Source: JAPUDQ01 sp964573015
GTDB taxonomy: Bacteria > Patescibacteriota > Saccharimonadia > Saccharimonadales > Saccharimonadaceae
Length of the DNA: 64,000 bases
NCBI GenBank assembly: GCA_964573015.1
Contig: CAZNHZ010000001.1
Coordinates: forward strand, 124,001-188,000
Reading direction: 5' to 3'
The notes beneath the pieces were generated by a model. That model worked only from the letters and a program-made list of their open reading frames with translations, was not told where the DNA came from and did no database searches. Positions 53,494 through 62,250 of the stretch are shown here, piece after piece. A program made the position numbers and the translations under genes. Position 1 is the stretch's first letter. Each line of letters starts with the position of its first letter.

Positions 53494-55434
53494 ATGTGGG
53501 GACGAATGACATGGGATGCTTTGCCGCACGATCCGATTGTACTGGGCGGAGCATTGAGCATAGTCGGCGGGCTATTGACCGTAGTGATATTGTTGACAGT
53601 TCTGCGGCGTTGGACATGGCTGTACAAAAACTGGCTAACTAGTCTCGATGCCAAAAAAATCGGCATCATGTACATAGTTGTTTCGGCGGTAATGCTGCTG
53701 CGCGGCGCCGGCGATGCCCTGATGATGCGTGTCCAGCAAGCATTGGCAGCCGGTGATCTTGGTTATCTAAGCGCCGAACATTTCCAGCAAATATTGACAG
53801 CACACGGTACGATAATGATCTTCTTTGTTGCCATGGGGCTGATGTTTGGACTGATAAACTTGGTGCTGCCTTTGATGATCGGTGCCCGAGACGTGGCGTT
53901 TCCGTTTATAAACTCGCTTAGTTTTTGGTTGTTTTTGGTCGGTGCCGGACTGGTAAATCTGGCGCTGATATTTGGTGAGTTTGCAGCGACCGGCTGGCTG
54001 GCTTATCCGCCCCTTTCCGGCTTGGAGTACAGTCCGGGAGTCGGCGTTGACTACTGGCTGTGGGCTCTGCAGCTTTCCGGTATTGGCTCAACGCTTTCGG
54101 CGGTAAATTTCATCACCACAATCCTCAAAAAACGTGCTCCCGGCATGACAATGATGAAGATGCCGATGTTTCCATGGAGCGTACTGGGGGCGATGATATT
54201 GGTATTATTTGCATTCCCGATTCTGACGGCTACCCTAGGCATGCTGAGCCTCGATCGCATGCTCGGTATGCACTTCTTTACAAGCGCCCTGGGCGGCAAC
54301 CCAATGATGTATATCAATTTAATTTGGGCATGGGGACACCCCGAAGTGTATATTGTCATCTTGCCGGCGTTTGGCATGTTTTCAGAAATTGTCGCAACTT
54401 TTAGCCGTAAACGATTGTTCGGTTACACCAGTATGGTGTGGGCGTTGATGGCAATTTCGTTCTTTAGTTATATAGTCTGGGCGCATCATTTCTTTACGAT
54501 GGGTGCTGGCGGCGATGTCAATGGCTTCTTCGGTATTGCGACGATGATTATTGCGATTCCAACCGGCGTCAAGCTGTTTAACTGGCTGTTTACGATGTAT
54601 CGCGGACGAATTCACTTCACCAGCCCGATGTGGTGGTTTATGGGCTTTGTCGTTACCTTTACAATCGGCGGTATGACAGGGGTGCTGCACGCGATTCCGG
54701 CAGTTGACTTCCAGCTGCACAATAGCCTGTTTTTGGTCGCGCACTTTCATAATATGCTGATCGGCGGCGTGGTATTTGGTTACTTTGCCGGACTGACGTA
54801 TTGGTTCCCAAAGATTTTTGGCTTCAAGCTGCATGAGGGTCTCGGCAAGGCAGCGGCACTGTCGTGGATACTGGGCTTTGTCGTGGCCTTTACGCCGCTA
54901 TACGCGCTAGGTCTGATGGGTGTGACGCGTCGCCTTGATCATTATGATCCAAATCCGGGATGGCAAGCGCTGTTTATTGTGGCCGCCATCGGACTTGTGA
55001 TTATCTTGATCGGTGTGGGCTTGCAGTTGCTCCAACTGGCTTATAGCATCTGGAAGCGCAAGGAGCTGGCTGTTGGTAATGACCCATGGGATGGCCGTAC
55101 ACTAGAGTGGTCAGTGCCATCACCGGCACCGAGCTACAACTTTACGGCGATTCCCGCCGTCACTCGCCGCGATGAATTTTGGGAGCAAAAACAATCGGGC
55201 AAAAAACTGCCTAAAGTATACGAAGACTTCGTAGAACCTCGACCAACCTCTGCCGGTATGATTATCGCTATGCTGGCGGGTTTGACGGCATTTGCGCTTA
55301 TCTGGCATGTTTGGTGGCTGGCAGCTATCGGTTTTGTCGCCGTCTGCGTAGCGATAATTGCCCGAAGCCTGGCAACTGATACCGAAGAGCTGGTCACGGC
55401 CGAACATTTACAAAAAACACACGGAGCAGCCTAA
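53494..55434 (+). CDS. cyoB: cytochrome bo-type quinol oxidase subunit I
   Basis: The heme-copper catalytic subunit, 646 residues and many helices. A low-spin heme ligand lies in [10 protein letters not shown] (His104), the CuB His and cross-linked Tyr in WGHPEVYI (near 280-287), two CuB His in AHHFFTMG (331-332), and heme ligands in HFHNMLIGG (417, 419). All are intact, so oxygen reduction and proton pumping are plausible. AAGGAGG lies upstream. Confidence 0.96.
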   Translation: MWGRMTWDALPHDPIVLGGALSIVGGLLTVVILLTVLRRWTWLYKNWLTSLDAKKIGIMYIVVSAVMLLRGAGDALMMRVQQALAAGDLGYLSAEHFQQILTAHGTIMIFFVAMGLMFGLINLVLPLMIGARDVAFPFINSLSFWLFLVGAGLVNLALIFGEFAATGWLAYPPLSGLEYSPGVGVDYWLWALQLSGIGSTLSAVNFITTILKKRAPGMTMMKMPMFPWSVLGAMILVLFAFPILTATLGMLSLDRMLGMHFFTSALGGNPMMYINLIWAWGHPEVYIVILPAFGMFSEIVATFSRKRLFGYTSMVWALMAISFFSYIVWAHHFFTMGAGGDVNGFFGIATMIIAIPTGVKLFNWLFTMYRGRIHFTSPMWWFMGFVVTFTIGGMTGVLHAIPAVDFQLHNSLFLVAHFHNMLIGGVVFGYFAGLTYWFPKIFGFKLHEGLGKAAALSWILGFVVAFTPLYALGLMGVTRRLDHYDPNPGWQALFIVAAIGLVIILIGVGLQLLQLAYSIWKRKELAVGNDPWDGRTLEWSVPSPAPSYNFTAIPAVTRRDEFWEQKQSGKKLPKVYEDFVEPRPTSAGMIIAMLAGLTAFALIWHVWWLAAIGFVAVCVAIIARSLATDTEELVTAEHLQKTHGAA

Positions 55435-56021
55435 TGACTAAGCCGATGAATAAGCACGACGATATTCAGACGACCAGTCTCGGTTTTTGGCTGTATCTCA
55501 TGACGGACTGCCTGCTGTTTGCCAGTTTGTTTGCGACATTTGCGGTTTTGCGAGGCGCTACGGCAGGTGGACCGTCGGCTCAAGACATTGTCGATATGAA
55601 TTATGTCTTGATTCAAACGATGGCATTGCTATTTAGCAGTCTGACCGCTGGTTTGGCACTGCTAACCGTCAGGCGTAATCATACCATGCAAGCCCTGTCA
55701 TGGCTTGGCGCGACTATCATGCTTGGTGGCGTGTTTTTGGTGATGGAAATCAACGAGTTTTCAACACTGATCAGTGAGGGCCATACTTGGGAAATCAGTG
55801 CATTTTTGTCAGCGTTCTTTACACTGGTCGGTACACACGGTATTCATATAACTTTTGGACTTATCTGGGCAATTATACTCGGCATTTTGCTCATACGAGG
55901 CGGTATCGGGCATAGCCTCACCAAAAAAATGACGATTTTTACACTTTTTTGGCATTTTCTTGACATTATTTGGATATTTATCTTTACGTTTGTGTACGCA
56001 CTGGGGAGTGTCAGACTATGA
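55434..56021 (+). CDS. cyoC: cytochrome bo-type quinol oxidase subunit III
   Basis: It has 195 residues and five helices, with LYLMTDCLLFASLFATFAVL and GTHGIHITFGLIW. TAATG overlap with cyoB and ATGA overlap with cyoD show tight coupling. Confidence 0.94.
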   Translation: MTKPMNKHDDIQTTSLGFWLYLMTDCLLFASLFATFAVLRGATAGGPSAQDIVDMNYVLIQTMALLFSSLTAGLALLTVRRNHTMQALSWLGATIMLGGVFLVMEINEFSTLISEGHTWEISAFLSAFFTLVGTHGIHITFGLIWAIILGILLIRGGIGHSLTKKMTIFTLFWHFLDIIWIFIFTFVYALGSVRL

Positions 56022-56371
56022 AAAAACCTGTCAATCCGGTACTATCCTATGTCATTGGATTTGCGCTATCTGCCGTACTGACACTAAATGCCTATATAGC
56101 GGTCATGAGTTACTCTGGTCGGGCAAATGCCGGTCTCATAACATTATTAGTCGGCCTGGCAGTCGGTCAATTATTGGTACAAACTATCTTTTTCTTGCAC
56201 CTTGGGCGTGAATCAAAACCGCGCTGGAACAGTATAGCTTACGCAACAATGATAATGGTTGTGTTGTTTATCGTGGTTGGATCGATTTGGGTGATGAATA
56301 ATCTTAACTACAATATGATGGGTGAGCATACGGAGGAGATGATTATCCAAGATGAGGGCTTGCACCGTTAA
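56018..56371 (+). CDS. cyoD: cytochrome bo-type quinol oxidase subunit IV
   Basis: The start at 56018 (MKKPVNPVLSYVIGF) gives 117 residues and three helices with QTIFFLHLG, typical of CyoD assembly/stability subunits. Confidence 0.92.
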   Translation: MKKPVNPVLSYVIGFALSAVLTLNAYIAVMSYSGRANAGLITLLVGLAVGQLLVQTIFFLHLGRESKPRWNSIAYATMIMVVLFIVVGSIWVMNNLNYNMMGEHTEEMIIQDEGLHR

Positions 56372-57247
56372 GTGGCGGGCTATGTACGCAAGGTTTATCG
56401 GCTGACCAAGCCGGGTATCGTGTACGGCAACACTTTTGCACTTCTCAGCGGCTATTTGTTTTTTGCTTTGAATACCGATGGGTTTTTGTGGCTGCCGCTG
56501 ATCGGTGCGGTAATCGGTACGGCGGCTATTATGGCGTCAGCCTGCGTCATTAATAATGTCTTGGATCGTGATATCGACTCCAAGATGGCACGCACCCGGC
56601 AACGCGCTTCCGTCACCGGCGAAGTAAGTGTTGGTGCAGCAACGATGTTGGCGATCGGGTTGTTTGTGCTGGGGGTGCTGGTATTGTTTAGTCTGACTAG
56701 CATAAAAGCGCTATGTTTTGCCGTGCTGGGATGGATTTTATATGCTTTTGTGTACACTTATGTCAAGCGGCTGACTTACCACGGTACACTTGTCGGTGCC
56801 ATACCGGGAGCTTTGCCGCCGGTTATCGGATTTTATGCGGTTGACAACAATCGCTACCCCGAGGCTATTATGCTTTTTGTTATCTTGGTCGCTTGGCAGA
56901 TGATTCATTTTTATGCAATTGCTATTTTTCGCTGCCACGATTATGAAGCGGCTGGTATACCGGTTATCAGTATCGTCAAGGGATTGCGGCGCACGTTATT
57001 TGATATGCGGCTCTGGCTGATTGTGCTGTTGATATGGCTAGGGTTAAGTAGTATCGCCGCCGGCTGGCAGTATAGTTTGCTCATGCTGCCGCTGGGCTTA
57101 TGGATGCTGAGTCGGGTATATCGGCCGCTCAATCAAACAACTGTCGAAACATGGTCACGTCAAGTATTTGGCTCATCACTAGTATTCTTGGCCTATTGGC
57201 TGGCGATACTGGCAGTGCTAGTGATAGCTACTAAGCTTTACCCGTAA
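56372..57247 (+). CDS. cyoE: protoheme IX farnesyltransferase (heme O synthase)
   Basis: A UbiA-type membrane prenyltransferase that makes heme O for CyoB. NNVLDRDIDSKMARTRQR is the Asp-rich prenyl-diphosphate site. It has 291 residues and starts with GTG directly after the cyoD stop. No heme-biosynthesis genes are in the window, so protoheme may come from outside. It overlaps the convergent 57231 gene by 17 bp. Confidence 0.95.
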   Translation: MAGYVRKVYRLTKPGIVYGNTFALLSGYLFFALNTDGFLWLPLIGAVIGTAAIMASACVINNVLDRDIDSKMARTRQRASVTGEVSVGAATMLAIGLFVLGVLVLFSLTSIKALCFAVLGWILYAFVYTYVKRLTYHGTLVGAIPGALPPVIGFYAVDNNRYPEAIMLFVILVAWQMIHFYAIAIFRCHDYEAAGIPVISIVKGLRRTLFDMRLWLIVLLIWLGLSSIAAGWQYSLLMLPLGLWMLSRVYRPLNQTTVETWSRQVFGSSLVFLAYWLAILAVLVIATKLYP

Positions 57248-57902
57248 AAAATACTTTGTTGTGCTGATAGCCGGAATCATGTCCGAGCTCTCGCAGGGTG
57301 TGTACAAGCTCGTCATGAGTCAGATGATCGCAGGCGATATTGTTATGACGAGCAATCACATAGCCTTGAATCATGTGTTTTAGATGCATGACATCGCGGC
57401 GCAGGAAGTTTTTGATAGTGAAGTGATCGTCAGAGCTAAGCACTCGGGTAGCGATGGTAATTGAGCCAAAAAACGGCCCGGTGGCCGCTGACACGTTGAG
57501 GATATCTTCGATTCGAATACTCATGACGTCCTCTGAGAAAAAGAATGTCCGGCGGATAACAGTGAGTTTGGTGCGATCAAGGATAATCGTATCGGGAAAT
57601 ATTGTCAGCGGGAAAAAGGTTGTCGCTTTTGCCAGCACTTCGTTTGACCGAGTCAGGACATCTTCGAGGGCGCTAAGACTGTTGGCCTTAAGAGTAGGTT
57701 GCTGAGCCAGGGTATATAACGAGCTGATAAACCGCGACGGAGTCATGCCATCGCTATTGGCACGGATCGAGCGGCTTAGCCTAAGTTGTCCCTGAGTGGC
57801 CACTCGACCAATCGTTAGGTAAAATTTTCGGATAAAATGCAGGCGATGGAGACGATCTGTCAAACCCGCCCCCTCAATAATAGTAGCCGGATCTTCGCTC
57901 AT
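57231..57902 (-). CDS. PH-like domain protein, 223 aa
   Basis: The start at 57902 (MSEDPATIIEGAGL) has GAGGAGG 6 nt upstream. The C-terminal half (PDTIILDRTKLTVIRRTFFF, then IRIEDILNVSAATGPFFGSI) resembles the bacterial PH-like fold. No membrane helix. Function unknown; family assignment is by pattern only. Confidence 0.7.
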   Translation of the reverse strand: MSEDPATIIEGAGLTDRLHRLHFIRKFYLTIGRVATQGQLRLSRSIRANSDGMTPSRFISSLYTLAQQPTLKANSLSALEDVLTRSNEVLAKATTFFPLTIFPDTIILDRTKLTVIRRTFFFSEDVMSIRIEDILNVSAATGPFFGSITIATRVLSSDDHFTIKNFLRRDVMHLKHMIQGYVIARHNNIACDHLTHDELVHTLRELGHDSGYQHNKVFFTGKA

Positions 57903-57956
57903 CGCACACCTCCTCGTTTGTATCTTCATTATATACCCATATACCAAATAAAGCAC

Positions 57957-58128
57957 AACAATTATAGTGTATTATGCACAACAATGACATCTGTCAGATA
58001 AGATTTGTCCACAGCTTATCAGCTAATTTAGTTGACAGCGCATATAGTGCATGATATATACCACGGTGATTATGGTGATTACAACGACTGAAAATATCTG
58101 CTATACTTGCTGAGTGTCTGTCGTTGTA
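57957..58128. other. AT-rich intergenic region before tRNA-Trp
   Basis: It holds a promoter (58032-58060), a second -10-like TATACT (58102-58107) and a TTGTCCACA (58005-58013) one base from a DnaA box. No gene is seen. Confidence 0.5.
58032..58060 (+). promoter_or_regulatory. probable promoter of tRNA-Trp
   Basis: TTGACA (58032-58037), a 17-bp spacer and TATATA (58055-58060). Confidence 0.6.
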
Positions 58129-59694
58129 TCATCCAGGACAGCAATCTGCCACTTGGCAGGTAATGGCACCAAACAACACATAGGGGAGTAGCTCAATTGG
58201 TAGAGTAGCGGTCTCCAAAACCGTTGGTTGCAGGTTCAAGTCCTGTCTCCCCTGCCAGTTCGCATTTTTAGCCGTTCGAGCCAGAATATCGAACGGCTTT
58301 TTGTATTCCCACCGAAGTAAACTCTGATCAAGCGTAGCGTTCTGAAGTACAAAGTTAAAAAGTCGTCTTGAATACTCCATTTCCGAACGTAACAGTAGTG
58401 AGGGAGCTTTTTGCGTAAGTTTTAGCATCCGATCAACAGTCAGGTAAAAAGCATCGTCTGCCTTGTCGATTGCGTCTAGTTTCGACTTGATGCTATCACG
58501 TATACCACGATACTCTGACGCCTTTCGTTCGTAGAACGTATCGTCAACCACGCCATCAAGGTGATCTTCGTAGAGCTTTTCTAATCGCTGTACGTATCGT
58601 GATAGCTCAATGTTCAAACGATTTACACGGCGTGATTTATAACCTACTTTATCTTGGTGTGCTTTCTTCAGCATTTCGCTCACTTTCTTGTAGTCATCCT
58701 CAGATAAGACGATAGCTTCAAACGCTTTGACTACTTGATCGGAGATAGTTTCTTCACGGACATAGGGCGTCTTGTGTTTGCCCTTAAATTCAGTGCAATG
58801 ATAGTAATGAAACCCTTTCTTTCGCTCGGGCGAGACACTACAGCCACAAACTGCACAGCGAATAAGACCTCGGTACAAGAACGGAATGCCAGCGTACTTA
58901 AAACTCTTTTTGTTGAAGCCTTTAATGACTGCCTCAACCTTCTCGAACAGATCCTTAGAAATTATTGGTTCATACTTGTGAGGGTGCGTTTTACCCTTGA
59001 TTATCATCTCACCGTAGTAAAACGGGTTATTCAGTATTTTAGCAATAAGACTGATGCCCATTTTTACGTTGTGCTCTTGTTTAAGTTTTTTACGAATTTC
59101 AATCATTGAATAAGATCCAGTTGCATACCAACGATATATCTCAAGAACAACTATTGCCTGACTAGAATCTTGCTCAATCCAGCTTTTGTCGTCTTCGGTT
59201 CGCACATTTCGGTAGCCGTAAGGAGCTTTGCTAAGCCATTCGCCGTTCTTAACCTTTTGCTCAAAACTCCGCTTCACGTTGTCGCTAAGTTGAGTTACGT
59301 AACTCTTTGCAAACATCACAGCCATATCCCATCGCATAAGTTCAGAGCTGTTTGAGTTTTGATGAAGTATTAAATTCTCACGTATAAAATGTATGATTAT
59401 TTTATCTCGCTTTCGCAGATCATCCAGTAGTACTGACTCTTTGAAATCTCGTTGCATTCGGTCTACCGTGTCGGTGATGATAGCAATCTTTTGCTTAGAC
59501 TTTTCAATTTGCTTGATCATTTGCTGAAATTGCTTACGATCTTGTTTCGTAGAAGATTCAGCAAACTTGAATGTCTCGATTATCTCAAAATCGTTACGGG
59601 CAGAATACTCCTGCATACGGCGAAGTTGTGATGGCAGTGAATTGGTGTCTTCCTGCTCTTTAGTTGATACTCGGGCAAGTATGTAGGCTTGCAT
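58129..59694 (-). CDS. large serine recombinase (integrase)
   Basis: The N-terminal resolvase domain has catalytic Ser10 in RVSTKEQE; a recombinase domain, the zinc ribbon CAVCGC...YYHC and a coiled coil (about 350-400) follow. AGGAGG precedes the ATG. The last ~43 codons (from WQGRQDLNLQPTV) are the antisense of tRNA-Trp and flanking chromosome, entered exactly at the encoded CCA. The native C-terminus in the circular form must therefore differ. This is the integrase of an element inserted at the 3' end of tRNA-Trp. Confidence 0.92.
   Translation of the reverse strand: MQAYILARVSTKEQEDTNSLPSQLRRMQEYSARNDFEIIETFKFAESSTKQDRKQFQQMIKQIEKSKQKIAIITDTVDRMQRDFKESVLLDDLRKRDKIIIHFIRENLILHQNSNSSELMRWDMAVMFAKSYVTQLSDNVKRSFEQKVKNGEWLSKAPYGYRNVRTEDDKSWIEQDSSQAIVVLEIYRWYATGSYSMIEIRKKLKQEHNVKMGISLIAKILNNPFYYGEMIIKGKTHPHKYEPIISKDLFEKVEAVIKGFNKKSFKYAGIPFLYRGLIRCAVCGCSVSPERKKGFHYYHCTEFKGKHKTPYVREETISDQVVKAFEAIVLSEDDYKKVSEMLKKAHQDKVGYKSRRVNRLNIELSRYVQRLEKLYEDHLDGVVDDTFYERKASEYRGIRDSIKSKLDAIDKADDAFYLTVDRMLKLTQKAPSLLLRSEMEYSRRLFNFVLQNATLDQSLLRWEYKKPFDILARTAKNANWQGRQDLNLQPTVLETATLPIELLPYVLFGAITCQVADCCPG
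58182..58257 (+). tRNA. tRNA-Trp (CCA anticodon)
   Basis: Acceptor AGGGGAG/CTCCCCT, anticodon arm GCGGT-CTCCAAA-ACCGT with CCA, T-arm CAGGTTCAAGTCCTG, encoded 3' CCA. The element begins right after it. Confidence 0.96.
58240..58260. mobile_element. left attachment site of the integrated element at tRNA-Trp
   Basis: The tRNA is kept intact and the recombinase lies immediately downstream of its 3' end, so the crossover is probably within the last ~20 nt of the tRNA. The other end lies beyond the window, so the exact core cannot be defined. Confidence 0.6.
58270..58302 (+). terminator. terminator for tRNA-Trp inside the recombinase gene
   Basis: A perfect 10-bp stem AGCCGTTCGA/TCGAACGGCT with five T on the plus strand. 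It is encoded within the minus-strand recombinase frame, so the element supplies a new terminator to the tRNA it joins. Confidence 0.85.
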
Positions 59695-59721
59695 ATTTCT
59701 ACCTCCTAAAACTTAAATGGA

Positions 59722-59828
59722 CGGTTGTGGCTTTCCCGAAATCAGACATCGCACGATGCTTTTCTCGGCACAACCGCCCATCAAGGCAGAAAATAAAAAT
59801 CGTGCGTATTGTTATGATTCGGGAAAGC
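59722..59828 (-). promoter_or_regulatory. interleaved inverted repeats (pseudoknot-capable) before the recombinase
   Basis: Three pairs of inverted repeats interlock: CGGTTGTG 59722-59729 with 59769-59776 (8 bp), GCTTTCCCGA 59730-59739 with 59819-59828 (10 bp), and CGCACGAT 59750-59757 with 59799-59806 (8 bp). The order A, B, C, A', C', B' makes A incompatible with B and C except as a pseudoknot. The repeats fill the gap between the HTH gene and the recombinase. Confidence 0.65.
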
Positions 59829-59855
59829 TATTTTATTATAACTCAAATTGGTCGT

Positions 59856-60386
59856 TTATGGTGGCTTGCCTTTCTTCTGCTTTAGCCTTTCCTTTGCCTT
59901 TAGGAAGCTTTTATATCCATCCCCGTCTTTTGTATCTTCATTAGTATTTATAGAGTCTTTATTGGTGCTAGTTTCTCGTGTAGGGGTGTCATCTGAAACA
60001 ACCACACCCCTATGTTCCTCGTATGCAGCCCTCTGTCTGTCTGAAGCAACTTGACGAACAGCAGTAACTAAACCCTGAAGATCAAATCTATTAGCTTCGC
60101 CAGTCTTGTAAATGAACCTTACATAGCCTATTCGCCTCAAATGCTTGAATGACTTTCTTACAGTTCCGATTGATATGCCTTGTGCGTCTGCAATAGCCTT
60201 AGCCGATGCATATCCAGTACCGACACTCATAATATGCTCAAGTACAGCAAGGTCATAAGTATTTAGCTTTAATTGATTAGCTCCACGCAAAAGATCGTTA
60301 GGTAATTGAGTAAAGCCTCCGCTCAATACTGTCTTACCCCATATCTTCTCAAAAACCTGTGTTGATTTATCACTGTTACCGTTCAT
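59856..60386 (-). CDS. winged-helix replication- or regulator-like protein, 176 aa
   Basis: A helix-turn-helix region (about 48-95: NTYDLAVLEHIMS, then ASAKAIADAQGISIGTVRKS) is followed by a disordered Ser/Thr/Lys tail. It resembles N-terminal domains of plasmid and phage replication-initiation proteins but could be a transcription factor. The ATG at 60386 follows GAGGA. Confidence 0.7.
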   Translation of the reverse strand: MNGNSDKSTQVFEKIWGKTVLSGGFTQLPNDLLRGANQLKLNTYDLAVLEHIMSVGTGYASAKAIADAQGISIGTVRKSFKHLRRIGYVRFIYKTGEANRFDLQGLVTAVRQVASDRQRAAYEEHRGVVVSDDTPTRETSTNKDSINTNEDTKDGDGYKSFLKAKERLKQKKGKPP

Positions 60387-60407
60387 CACATCCTCAATTT
60401 TGTATGT

Positions 60408-60662
60408 CTATGTCATCAATTCGTATCTCTGAATATAATCAGCTACAGCATCCTGTATTTCTTGTCCAAGATCCTTGAGTATCGGGTAACACGTATCAAC
60501 ATTCTTTCTGCGTGGATAGACAAGGCGTATTCCTCCCATAGGGCGTGTATACACCGCCACGCCAGTAACGTAGAAGCTCTCAAACAACACGAAACTAGCA
60601 AACGCTATTAGTCCAAACTTTGGTTTGACGGGCACAACCGTAACTTCACTGACCTTTTTCAC
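60408..60662 (-). CDS. SpoVG-like protein, 84 aa
   Basis: The GTG at 60662 follows GGAGGAGC. The order of strands and the C-terminal IQDAVADYIQRY resemble SpoVG (whose family ends KIQDAV..EY). SpoVG proteins are small nucleic-acid-binding regulators also found on mobile elements. Assignment is by pattern. Confidence 0.65.
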   Translation of the reverse strand: MKKVSEVTVVPVKPKFGLIAFASFVLFESFYVTGVAVYTRPMGGIRLVYPRRKNVDTCYPILKDLGQEIQDAVADYIQRYELMT

Positions 60663-60750
60663 CGAGTCGCTCCTCCATTTCTGCGAGCAACTCAAAGAAC
60701 TCTGCCAGTGTCTGGTAGTCCTGCTCAGTTAGTCGCTCTGGTTGATTCAT
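60646..60750 (-). CDS. 34-aa acidic ORF overlapping the SpoVG-like gene
   Basis: A 34-codon frame (MNQPERLTEQDYQTLAEFFE start) whose end overlaps the spoVG-like start by 17 bp and carries that gene's ribosome site (GGAGGAGC). It is acidic and helical. Position and overlap favour a real coupled gene, but it has no clear Shine-Dalgarno itself. Confidence 0.5.
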   Translation of the reverse strand: MNQPERLTEQDYQTLAEFFELLAEMEERLGEKGQ

Positions 60751-60773
60751 ACTACTTACTTTACGTAGGTAGT
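60751..60773. promoter_or_regulatory. dyad upstream of the 34-aa/SpoVG-like/HTH operon
   Basis: ACTACcTAC and GTAaGTAGT arms around GTAAA (minus strand), directly before the first ATG. A likely operator. Confidence 0.45.
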
Positions 60774-60798
60774 AAGCCGTCTAGAGCCCCGTTAATTC

Positions 60799-61569
60799 TT
60801 ATCTGTTTTTATCGAACTGGATACGATCTATCTTGTGAAATGCCATCGGATTCAATGATGTAGTCTTGGTGTTATGAAGTATGAGCTTAACCTTTGATTT
60901 AATTTCCTTTCTAACTCGCTCATTAATCAATTCACTGGCTTTCTTCATCTTAACCAAACTATCAGAATCAGCATTGATATAAAGATGGGGATAGTTTTTT
61001 GCTATTTCTTCAAAGAAGTCATAGCTATCGTGTATTCTCGTAAAGTCTCTGAATAATTCTGCAAGCAGTGCATATGGATAACTATTCGGCTTAAATTCTA
61101 TAAAATCAACGGGATTGTAATATAATCTGCCGTGAGCATATCGGTACGACTTTCTTAGTTCTATCGGATGGCGGTTCTGAAAATCTTTGATAAATTTACG
61201 TATTGCTACGAACTTATTTTGTAATGAATTTGCCGAACTTTTGTCCTCGCCAGGCTTCATAAATCTTTGACTGAAGTACTTCTCGTTCATAAATGCTTGG
61301 TCAGGTGGCTGGAGTCGTGCATAAAACTGTCGGGTAGAGGCGTCTAGGCCAACTTCAATTTGCACTGCTAGTTTATGAAGTACCTTTTGGTTTTCGTCAT
61401 TACCAATCTTCTTTTTACGTTTATCGAGCTTGAACTCTTTATAAAATCGTTCGTGACATCGTTCATATTCGTTTACTAGTAGCGTAACCAAATCAGAGTA
61501 ATCTTCGGCTTCTAAGTACTCTTGATCTGAGTATATTCTTTCATAAGCTTCTACGTTTAGAGTTTTCAT
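60799..61569 (-). CDS. hypothetical protein of the integrated element, 256 aa
   Basis: No family is recognised. A Lys/Tyr/Phe-rich, largely helical soluble protein with high A+T codons. AGGAAG precedes the ATG. First of the minus-strand genes of the element. Confidence 0.7.
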   Translation of the reverse strand: MKTLNVEAYERIYSDQEYLEAEDYSDLVTLLVNEYERCHERFYKEFKLDKRKKKIGNDENQKVLHKLAVQIEVGLDASTRQFYARLQPPDQAFMNEKYFSQRFMKPGEDKSSANSLQNKFVAIRKFIKDFQNRHPIELRKSYRYAHGRLYYNPVDFIEFKPNSYPYALLAELFRDFTRIHDSYDFFEEIAKNYPHLYINADSDSLVKMKKASELINERVRKEIKSKVKLILHNTKTTSLNPMAFHKIDRIQFDKNR

Positions 61570-61572
61570 CAC

Positions 61573-62076
61573 ATCTTCCTAGACTAAGTATAGGGGAAAA
61601 TTCCAAAAAAATTTTGTGTGAGCACTAGGTACAGAAACACGGAAGGCAAAAGGGGTGGTGGGGGTGGTTGATATAACCAGAGAATTAATAGTATTAGATA
61701 CTCAACCACCTACAGGCGTACGATCGCACAAGTTCTTGTGCGACATACCAGTAGCTTCATAGAGTCATCGCACATTATTCGACAATGTACGACGCCTTTC
61801 CATGCGGGGCTAGGATACTCATTTTAAATGTAGGGGGGGGTATAGCTCGCACATATAGAGAGACAGCTAGTTCTGGGGTGATCTACCCCTGTTGTCTGTT
61901 TAAAGCAGGATTTTATTTCCGTCTTTATCAAAAAGAACAAATGCGTTCTGTTCGTTACTGGGATCGTTTTCATCTATTGATAACAATAGCTCCACTAGTT
62001 CAACTAAGTTTGATGATTCTGTCATTTATATTCTCTCCTATGTTAATAGTACGCTACATTTTGATACTATAAGAGA
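61573..62076. other. control region of the element (no convincing gene)
   Basis: It lies between divergent gene groups. It holds a 9-bp inverted repeat GGTGGTTGA/TCAACCACC (61663-61671 with 61702-61710), a palindrome TCGCACAAGTTCTTGTGCGA (61724-61743) and a run of eight G near 61833. It may hold promoters or a replication origin. Confidence 0.5.
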
Positions 62077-62211
62077 GTCTAGTTCAGTACAAAGTACGAA
62101 AAAACCAACAAATTTCGAGTTGGTTGCACTCTAAAATGGGCAACTCCTCGAAAACGCAGGGTGCAACCGTGCCTTGTGCTGGACTAGACAACCTAGAGGG
62201 GTTGTCCTTTT
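62077..62211 (+). promoter_or_regulatory. structured 5' leader with terminator (attenuator or riboswitch candidate)
   Basis: An outer 11-bp stem (62077-62087 with 62179-62189) encloses AACCAAC/GTTGGTT (62103-62109, 62119-62125) or, instead, GGTTGCACTCT/AGGGTGCAACC (62122-62132, 62158-62168). A Rho-independent terminator follows (62187-62193 with 62200-62206, then CTTTTT). The segment CTAGACAAC (62184-62192) can pair with the outer stem, with the terminator arm, or with GTTGTCTAG at the start codon (62250-62258). Confidence 0.6.
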
Positions 62212-62250
62212 TATTATGACGACTTCTCTCAACTAAAAAGGAGGTGCAAG

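Noticed and set aside
58005..58013. TTGTCCACA, one base from a DnaA box, near tRNA-Trp
   Set aside because: A single near-match without clustering or an adjacent dnaA/dnaN is not evidence of an origin.
61785..62072. 95-codon plus-strand frame before the DUF805 leader
   Set aside because: No ribosome site or promoter at the start, crosses a G8 run, and composition looks random.
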